From contig NZ_FNWH01000006.1 of assembly GCF_900106585.1 (NCBI RefSeq), forward strand, positions 620,001 to 684,000: a DNA stretch of 64,000 bases, read 5' to 3'. The translations under genes and the position numbers were made by a program. Source of the stretch: Acidaminococcus timonensis. GTDB taxonomy: Bacteria > Bacillota > Negativicutes > Acidaminococcales > Acidaminococcaceae. Positions 58,628 through 64,000 of the stretch are shown piece after piece. The notes under the pieces were generated by a model. That model worked only from the letters and a program-made list of their open reading frames with translations. It was not told the DNA's origin and did not search any database. Every line of letters starts with the position of its first letter. Position 1 is the first letter of the stretch.

Positions 58628-61600
58628 ATGGCCAATTTTACCCCACAGCAGCAGCAGGCCATCGAGACCCTGGACCGGAACGTATCCGTGTCTGCCGGGG
58701 CCGGCTCGGGCAAGACCCGGGTGCTGGTGGAACGGTTCCTGAAGATCCTGGAAGACCGGAAACAGAAGGTGCTGGCGGCCAAACAGCTGAACCAGACCCT
58801 GACGGCTCCGGTGCTGGAGATCCTGGCCATCACCTTCACCCGCAAAGCTGCCCGGGAAATGCGGGAACGGGTGCAGAAGGGCATCCGGGAGCGGCTGGAC
58901 GAAGCAACGGACCCGGAGAGCAAGGCCTACTGGCAGCAGCAGCTCCAACTGGCCGACCGGGCACCCATCACCACCATCGACAGCTTCTGTTCCCAGGTGT
59001 TGCGGGAGAACCCGGTGGAGGCCGGACTGGATCCCAATTTCCAGGTGCAGGAGGAATTCCAGATCAGGGCGTTCCAGCAGCAGGCCACGGAGACGTTCGT
59101 GGCCCGGGAGGTGCAGCAGGGTTCAGAGGAAATCCGGGGCCTGCTGGAGCTGTATCCGGCCTGGCAGCTCAGCAGCAAACTGCTGGGGCTGCTGGATGCC
59201 CTGCCGGATATTTTAAAGGAAGGGGACCTGGGTGCCCCCTATGAAAAGAGCCTGCAGGGAGAAACGGATCTGCAAATTGCGGCAGAAAGCGCCCTGGATG
59301 CCCTGCTGCAGAACCGGGACCAGGCCGGAGCCCGGACCCGGCAGACGCTGGACGCCCTGAACGACGACCGGGAGGCGCTCCACCACCTGATCGTCCACAA
59401 AGACTATGGCACGTTCCGGGACCGCCTGGGCGGCCTGGCGGCCAGGGGCAAGATCGCAGACCTGGTGAAAGAACTGAAAAACGCCGTGGTCAGCCTGCTC
59501 ACCCTGGCCCTGGACGAAGCGGGAGCACAGCAGGCCCGGTGGTGGCAGGCCCTGCTTACCCGGTATCGGGAATTTTTGCAGACCCAGCAGGAACAGCAGG
59601 AAATGTACAGCTTCGGCTATCTTTCGGCCAAAGCCGTGGACCTGCTGGAACGGGATCCGGTGGTGCGTCGGCGCTACCAGGAGCAGTTCCGGTACCTGAT
59701 GGTGGATGAGTTCCAGGATACCAACGATGAGCAGAAACGGCTGGTATACCTGCTCTGCGGCGGTGACAGCAAAGAACTCAAAGGGAAGAACCTGTTCGTG
59801 GTGGGGGACGCCAAGCAGAGCATCTACCGGTTCCGGGGCGCCGATGTGAGCGTATTCCATCAGGTGCGGGAAGACATTGCAAAGACCGGTGGGGTGAACA
59901 TCGTCATGGACGACAACTTCCGGTCTGCCCCGGAGATCATCACGGCCTGCAACACCCTGTTCGACGACCTGCTGGGGCACAGCGACCAGTCCGACGTGAC
60001 GGCCCAGCCTCTGAAGGCCCACCAGCCTGCCAGCGCCAAGCCGGAATTCCTGGTGCTGAAGAAGGGAGACTGCAGCCAGCCCCAGTGCCAGCAAGGGGAA
60101 GGCCGGGTGGTGGCCGAAAAGATCCGGCAGCTGGTGGCTGACCACCCGGAACTGCACTACGGGGACGTGGCCATCCTGGTGCCCGCCATCCATCTGTCCC
60201 GGCAGTACGAGGAGGCCCTGACGGCCCTGGGCATCAAGAGCCAGGTCAGCGACGGCAAGGGCTTCTACGACAGGCCGGAGGTGGTGGATCTGATCAATCT
60301 GCTCACATTTCTGCTGAATCCCCGCAAGGAATGGGCTCTGGCCGGGTTCCTGCGCAGCCCCTTCGTGGGGCTGACGGATGCCCGGATCTCGGACCTTATG
60401 ATGGAACACTGGCCGGAGCTGAAACTGCGGATGAGCCTCCACGAACGGCTGGAATACAGCGCTCTCGACGAAAAACTGGACCATCTGCAGCGGCTGGCGG
60501 ATGGGCTGGGCCTGCCGGAACTGCTGGACGCCATCCAGGAGGCCTTCGCCCTTGAACCCACGTTGCTGCGTCAGAAAGGTGGCCGGGAAAAACTGGCCAA
60601 CGTGCGCAAGCTGCGGGCCATGGCTGTGAACGATGCCATGGAAAAGGGCTCTACGGCCCGGGATTTCCTGGCCCGGCTGAACCTGATGCGCACCCTGTCG
60701 GCCCGGGAAAGCGCCGCCAACCAGGAGGACGACCGGGATGCGGTGAAGATCATGACCATCCACAAATCCAAGGGGCTGGAATTCCCGGCGGTCTTCCTGC
60801 CCGACCTGTCCAGGAAAGACCCTTCCGATACCCTGGGCCTGCAGTTTCTGCCCAAGGTGGGATTTGGCGTGAAGGTGCCCGACGGCCAGGGTGGCATGGT
60901 GGCCACATCGGTGTATGCCCAGGCCCGGGAGGAAAGGCGGAAGCTGGAGCTGGCGGAAAAGCACCGGCAGCTGTACGTGGCCATGACCCGTGCGGAAAAG
61001 TACCTTTGCCTGGTGAATGTGGACGAGACGAAGGAGGATGGCAAAAAGTCCGGCTCTTCGGGCCAGGAAAAGTGGGGTCAGTCCATCCAGCGGGTGTTCG
61101 CCCCGGACGGGCCCAACGGGGACCAGATGGAAAGCGAGGAGCTGGACGTGGCGGAAGTGCTGGCGGCGGACCTGGCGGCCGGGAGCGGGGAACAGGCGAA
61201 GGCCTTTACCCTGGACCCGGCGGTGTACGACAGGGTGCAGCCTGTTGTTGTGCACCGGGAGCTGCGGCTTTCGGCCAGTGCCCTGCTGGAATACGACAAC
61301 TGCCCCCGGAGTTTCTTCTATCATTATAGGTTGCAGATGCCGGGCATCGAGCCCGAGATTGCCGGTACCGGTACGGGCCGCATCTCTGCCATCCGGCTGG
61401 GCACCTATGTACACCGGGTGCTGGAGCTGCAGCTGAAGGGGTGCCCGTTGGAAGAGGCACTGGACGAGGCCCTGGCTGTGCTGGGGGACGACAACCGGAA
61501 GGAACTGAGAGAGGACGAAGAAGGGGAGGATACCCTGACCCAGGCCATGAAAACCACCTTCCGGCGGGAAGGAAAGAAGCTGGTGGACCAGTACTGCGCC

Positions 61601-62047
61601 AGCCCTCTGTACCAGGGTATGGCCGAAGAGCAGGCCCAGGCGGAAGTGGGATTCGAACTGCCCCTCTATACGTTCGAGGACGGCACCGTGGTGTTTCAGG
61701 GCAGCATCGACCGGCTGGTGGATCTGGGCGGGGATCAGTTGGGCATCGTGGACTACAAGACGGGACATCCGCCCACAGGGGGAGAAGAGCGCCAGGGTTA
61801 TACCCGGCAGCTGACCATCTACGCCAAAGCGGCGGAAACCCTGTATCCGGGCAGGAACGTGGCCTGGGCCCGGCTGCACTTCCTGCAGGACTGCAGCTCC
61901 TGGGAACTGCAGGACCGGCCCCGGGAAGAGAAAAAACTGGAACAGCTTCTGGAAAAGCTGGTACAATATAAAGAAGAACGGGACTTTCCGGTGCATGCCG
62001 ATGGCTGCGCGTTCTGTCCGTACAGTTATTTTTGCAAAAAAGAATAG
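58628..62047 (+). CDS. addA: ATP-dependent helicase/nuclease subunit A
   Basis: 1139-residue UvrD-type helicase with C-terminal nuclease. Walker A VSAGAGSGKTRVLVERF near 18-34, motif II DEFQDTND near 361, ADVSVFHQ and FRSAPEIITAC near 430, motif V-VI THKSKGLEFPAVFLPD and YVAMTRAEKYL. The nuclease has Glu and Lys in LGIVDYKTGHPPTGG near 1042. Adjacent to addB, whose stop it almost overlaps. Intact length. Confidence 0.95.
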   Translation: MANFTPQQQQAIETLDRNVSVSAGAGSGKTRVLVERFLKILEDRKQKVLAAKQLNQTLTAPVLEILAITFTRKAAREMRERVQKGIRERLDEATDPESKAYWQQQLQLADRAPITTIDSFCSQVLRENPVEAGLDPNFQVQEEFQIRAFQQQATETFVAREVQQGSEEIRGLLELYPAWQLSSKLLGLLDALPDILKEGDLGAPYEKSLQGETDLQIAAESALDALLQNRDQAGARTRQTLDALNDDREALHHLIVHKDYGTFRDRLGGLAARGKIADLVKELKNAVVSLLTLALDEAGAQQARWWQALLTRYREFLQTQQEQQEMYSFGYLSAKAVDLLERDPVVRRRYQEQFRYLMVDEFQDTNDEQKRLVYLLCGGDSKELKGKNLFVVGDAKQSIYRFRGADVSVFHQVREDIAKTGGVNIVMDDNFRSAPEIITACNTLFDDLLGHSDQSDVTAQPLKAHQPASAKPEFLVLKKGDCSQPQCQQGEGRVVAEKIRQLVADHPELHYGDVAILVPAIHLSRQYEEALTALGIKSQVSDGKGFYDRPEVVDLINLLTFLLNPRKEWALAGFLRSPFVGLTDARISDLMMEHWPELKLRMSLHERLEYSALDEKLDHLQRLADGLGLPELLDAIQEAFALEPTLLRQKGGREKLANVRKLRAMAVNDAMEKGSTARDFLARLNLMRTLSARESAANQEDDRDAVKIMTIHKSKGLEFPAVFLPDLSRKDPSDTLGLQFLPKVGFGVKVPDGQGGMVATSVYAQAREERRKLELAEKHRQLYVAMTRAEKYLCLVNVDETKEDGKKSGSSGQEKWGQSIQRVFAPDGPNGDQMESEELDVAEVLAADLAAGSGEQAKAFTLDPAVYDRVQPVVVHRELRLSASALLEYDNCPRSFFYHYRLQMPGIEPEIAGTGTGRISAIRLGTYVHRVLELQLKGCPLEEALDEALAVLGDDNRKELREDEEGEDTLTQAMKTTFRREGKKLVDQYCASPLYQGMAEEQAQAEVGFELPLYTFEDGTVVFQGSIDRLVDLGGDQLGIVDYKTGHPPTGGEERQGYTRQLTIYAKAAETLYPGRNVAWARLHFLQDCSSWELQDRPREEKKLEQLLEKLVQYKEERDFPVHADGCAFCPYSYFCKKE

Positions 62048-62164
62048 AAGTCAGATGTCAGATGTCAGCCTGGACCAGCAGGCCGTTTGTCCGATTTGCT
62101 TGTCCCGGTTTTTTCTGACATCTGGAGCTCCCGCAGGGAGCGAGTCTGACTTCTGACATCTCAA
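62047..62164. repeat. Intergenic cluster of GTCAGATGTCAGA repeats
   Basis: Direct copies of GTCAGAT and GATGTCAG at 62050-62068 and inverted copies (TCTGACATCT) at 62114-62123 and 62154-62163, with a hairpin GCTCCC GCA GGGAGC between. It fills the space between addA and the UPF0173 gene. Confidence 0.65.
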
Positions 62165-62176
62165 GGAGGGATTTCC

Positions 62177-62842
62177 ATGTTACAATTCCACTATATCCAT
62201 CATTCTGCCTTTACCCTGAGTGACGGCAGGACCACCCTGCTGTTCGATCCCTATCTGGAGGGCAATCCGGAGGGGCTGGAACCTTCCGACATCAAAGCGG
62301 ATGCCATCCTGGTGTCCCATTACCATGGGGACCATCTGGGCGCTGCCTATGAAATCGCCAAAGCCAATGACGCCCTGATCATCTCCACGGCGGAAATCGC
62401 CAATGATGCAGCATCCCATGGCCTGCGCTCCCACGCCATGCACCTGGGCGGCACCCATACCTTCCCCTTCGGAAGGGTACGCCTGACCCCGGCCTTCCAC
62501 GGCAGCGGCATTGCCGGCGGCCATGCCTGCGGCTTCATCGTGGAATTCGGCGGCAAGACCGTCTACTTCGCCGGCGACACCAGCGTGTTCGGTGACATGG
62601 CCCTGCTGCCCCGGCTGGAAAAGATCGACTATGCCCTGCTGCCCATCGGGGACAACTTCACCATGGGACCCAAAGACGCCCGCCTGGCGGCTGAACTGCT
62701 GCAGGCGCCCGTGGTGATTCCCATCCACTACAGCACCTGGCCTGTGATCGCCCAGGATCCGGAAGCCTTTAAGGCCGATGTGGAAGCCACCACCACCAGT
62801 AAAGTATGGGTGGTGAAACCGGGCAGCACCGTGGAATTGTAG
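62177..62842 (+). CDS. UPF0173 metal-dependent hydrolase
   Basis: 221 residues, metallo-beta-lactamase fold: VSHYHGDHLGAA near 47-58 (HxHxDH), His near 86-96 (HAMHLGGTHTF), Asp in YFAGDTSVFG near 133, His in IPIHYSTWPV near 183. UPF0173/YtkL proteins belong to this set; the reaction is not known. It begins after TCAAGGAGGGATTTCC, so it has its own site and may have an independent transcript. Confidence 0.85.
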   Translation: MLQFHYIHHSAFTLSDGRTTLLFDPYLEGNPEGLEPSDIKADAILVSHYHGDHLGAAYEIAKANDALIISTAEIANDAASHGLRSHAMHLGGTHTFPFGRVRLTPAFHGSGIAGGHACGFIVEFGGKTVYFAGDTSVFGDMALLPRLEKIDYALLPIGDNFTMGPKDARLAAELLQAPVVIPIHYSTWPVIAQDPEAFKADVEATTTSKVWVVKPGSTVEL

Positions 62843-62891
62843 AAAAAGTGTAAGAAAAACCCCCGATTTGTTACACAACCGGTATCCTTCC

Positions 62892-62920
62892 TTTACAACA
62901 GCCCGCAAGTACAGTACAAT
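62892..62920 (+). promoter_or_regulatory. Promoter of symporter gene
   Basis: TTTACA at 62892-62897, 17-base spacer, TACAAT at 62915-62920, 47 bases before the start codon. Confidence 0.6.
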
Positions 62921-62967
62921 GGAATCTGTTGAATTCCCGTAGGACTTTTACTACTATTTTTGGGGTG

Positions 62968-64000
62968 ATGTTGTTGAATTGGTATTTGGCGGTTATTATC
63001 GGGTATGCGTTTTTACTGATCCTGCTGGGACATCTGGTGGGGAAACATGTGAAAGGAGCCTCTGACTTCTTTGTAGGCGGACGGTCTTTTGGGGCAGGGC
63101 TCCTTTTTACGACTCTGATTGCAGCCAACATCGGGGCCGGGTCAACGGTTGGGGTCACCGGGCTGGCCTATAAGTTCGGGGTCTCCAGCTGGTGGTGGAT
63201 CGGCTGCAGCGGCCTGGGGTCTCTGATCCTGGCCTACATTGTGGGGCCTGCCGTGTGGCGGGTGGCCAAGAAGCACAGTCTGTATACCATGGGGGATTAC
63301 CTGGACCTGCGGTACGGCCGTCCCTTCCGGGGTGTGACGTCCACCATGATGGCCATCGGGACCCTGGCCCTGTTTTCCGGTCAGCTGCTGGGCATTGCCT
63401 GGATCCTGAATGTGGTGGCCGGCGTGGAGAAACTGTACGGCATCATCATTGCGGCCGTGGTGGTGACGCTGTACTTCTCCGCCGGAGGCATCAAGAGTGC
63501 GGCCATTGTGAACATCATCGAACTGATCGTGATCCTCCTGGGGTTCTGTGTGGCCACTCCCTTCGCCCTGCAGTACGTAGGGGGCTGGGAAGGACTCCAC
63601 ACCGCGGTGGCAGCCCATATGGACACGGCCGCTACCGCCCGGTATTTTTCCTGGGACGGCATGGGGAGTACGGCCATCCTGGGGTATTTCCTGATGCTGA
63701 CTCCAGCTTTCTGCATTTCTCCGGGCCTGATCGGCAAGGTGTATGCAGCCAGGGATGAAAAAGCCGTGCGCCGGGGAACCCTGTGGAACGGCATCGTGCA
63801 GCTGCTGTTCGCCTTCCTGCCCACCATCATCGGCATGTGCGCCTTTGCGGCGTTCCCTGAGCTGGGCAACCAGGAACTGGCCCTGCCCAAGGCCATGAAG
63901 GAAATGATGCCCTTCGGTATTTCAGCCCTGGCTCTGGCGGCCATTTTCGCTGCAGAAGTAAGTACCTGCGATACGGTACTGTACATGCTGGCCACCAGCC
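62968..64000 (+). CDS. Sodium:solute symporter (SSS family), 3-prime end outside window
   Basis: 344 codons are visible and the frame remains open to the window end. Starts MLLNWYLAVIIGYAFLLILLG, first membrane span. Core motif DFFVGGRSFGAGLLFTTLIAAN and the GAGSTVGVTG stretch, VGPAVWRVAKKHSLYTMGDYL near 95-115, and repeated membrane segments identify the SSS family (sodium-coupled uptake of solutes such as proline, pantothenate or organic acids). The substrate cannot be set. The gene has its own promoter. Confidence 0.9.
   Translation, partial: MLLNWYLAVIIGYAFLLILLGHLVGKHVKGASDFFVGGRSFGAGLLFTTLIAANIGAGSTVGVTGLAYKFGVSSWWWIGCSGLGSLILAYIVGPAVWRVAKKHSLYTMGDYLDLRYGRPFRGVTSTMMAIGTLALFSGQLLGIAWILNVVAGVEKLYGIIIAAVVVTLYFSAGGIKSAAIVNIIELIVILLGFCVATPFALQYVGGWEGLHTAVAAHMDTAATARYFSWDGMGSTAILGYFLMLTPAFCISPGLIGKVYAARDEKAVRRGTLWNGIVQLLFAFLPTIIGMCAFAAFPELGNQELALPKAMKEMMPFGISALALAAIFAAEVSTCDTVLYMLATS

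Noticed and set aside
62848-62876. GTGTAA / TTACAC inverted repeat before the symporter gene
   Set aside because: Six-base arms across a 17-base gap, outside the core promoter, are expected by chance; not claimed as an operator.
1-64000. tRNA, rRNA or tmRNA genes
   Set aside because: None recognised by eye. smpB is present but ssrA is not seen near it; a dedicated RNA search would decide.

Overview
The window is a bacterial chromosome segment. Positions 1 to about 28,110 are the right-hand part of an integrated siphovirus-type prophage. Positions from about 28,110 to the end are ordinary housekeeping chromosome. The host looks like a member of the Negativicutes, most likely Acidaminococcaceae (Acidaminococcus-like). 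This is inferred from Firmicutes-type gene content (ctsR, radA, UPF0297/ruvX/DUF1292, addAB, a one-chain purL) at fairly high GC, combined with a phage lysis cassette carrying spanin-like genes, which implies an outer membrane. No rRNA, tRNA or CRISPR array was seen. Every long minus-strand open frame except one (54425-55468) is a shadow of a plus-strand gene.

Prophage, left to right. Positions 1-3101 hold the end of the early/replication region: an SF2 helicase, a VRR-NUC nuclease, small ORFs and a RinA/ArpU-like late regulator. At 3108-3173 four tandem 11-bp repeats abut an extended -10, a good candidate for the late promoter; the leader then has two terminators. Next come packaging and head genes (terS, terL, portal, MuF-like protein with an AT-rich toxin-like C-terminus plus candidate immunity gene, a terminator-flanked secreted moron, scaffold, capsid), connectors, major tail protein, a tail-assembly chaperone pair joined by a -1 frameshift at A AAA AAC, tape measure, distal tail, tail hub and fibre. 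Between fibre and holin, where receptor-binding accessories usually sit, is the most unusual part (20,895-25,649): two radical-SAM/SPASM enzymes, two small proteins built of Cys-Gln-x repeats, a Hint-fold protein without catalytic ends, and two unrecognised proteins. The lysis cassette has a small membrane protein, a holin-like protein, an amidase and two almost completely overlapping spanin-like genes. A consensus promoter then drives small membrane-protein genes at the prophage edge.

Host region. The order is secG, an esterase, a hotdog thioesterase, rnr and smpB (RNA quality control and trans-translation), ctsR and radA, alaS, a TetR-like regulator, the UPF0297-ruvX-DUF1292-mltG-U32 cluster, an M24 peptidase, efp, a histidine phosphatase, a DUF2156 gene that seems to start at AUU, a GNAT protein, purL, an M16C peptidase, DAHP synthase with an ACT-domain partner, one minus-strand membrane-anchored protein, addB-addA, a UPF0173 hydrolase and the start of a sodium:solute symporter cut by the window end. 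Small dispersed intergenic repeats sit beside several terminators.

The best candidate for an undescribed system is the 20.9-25.6 kb cassette. My reading is a phage-encoded radical-SAM modification system acting on cysteine-rich tail-tip proteins. The genes and motifs are seen directly; the function is inference.
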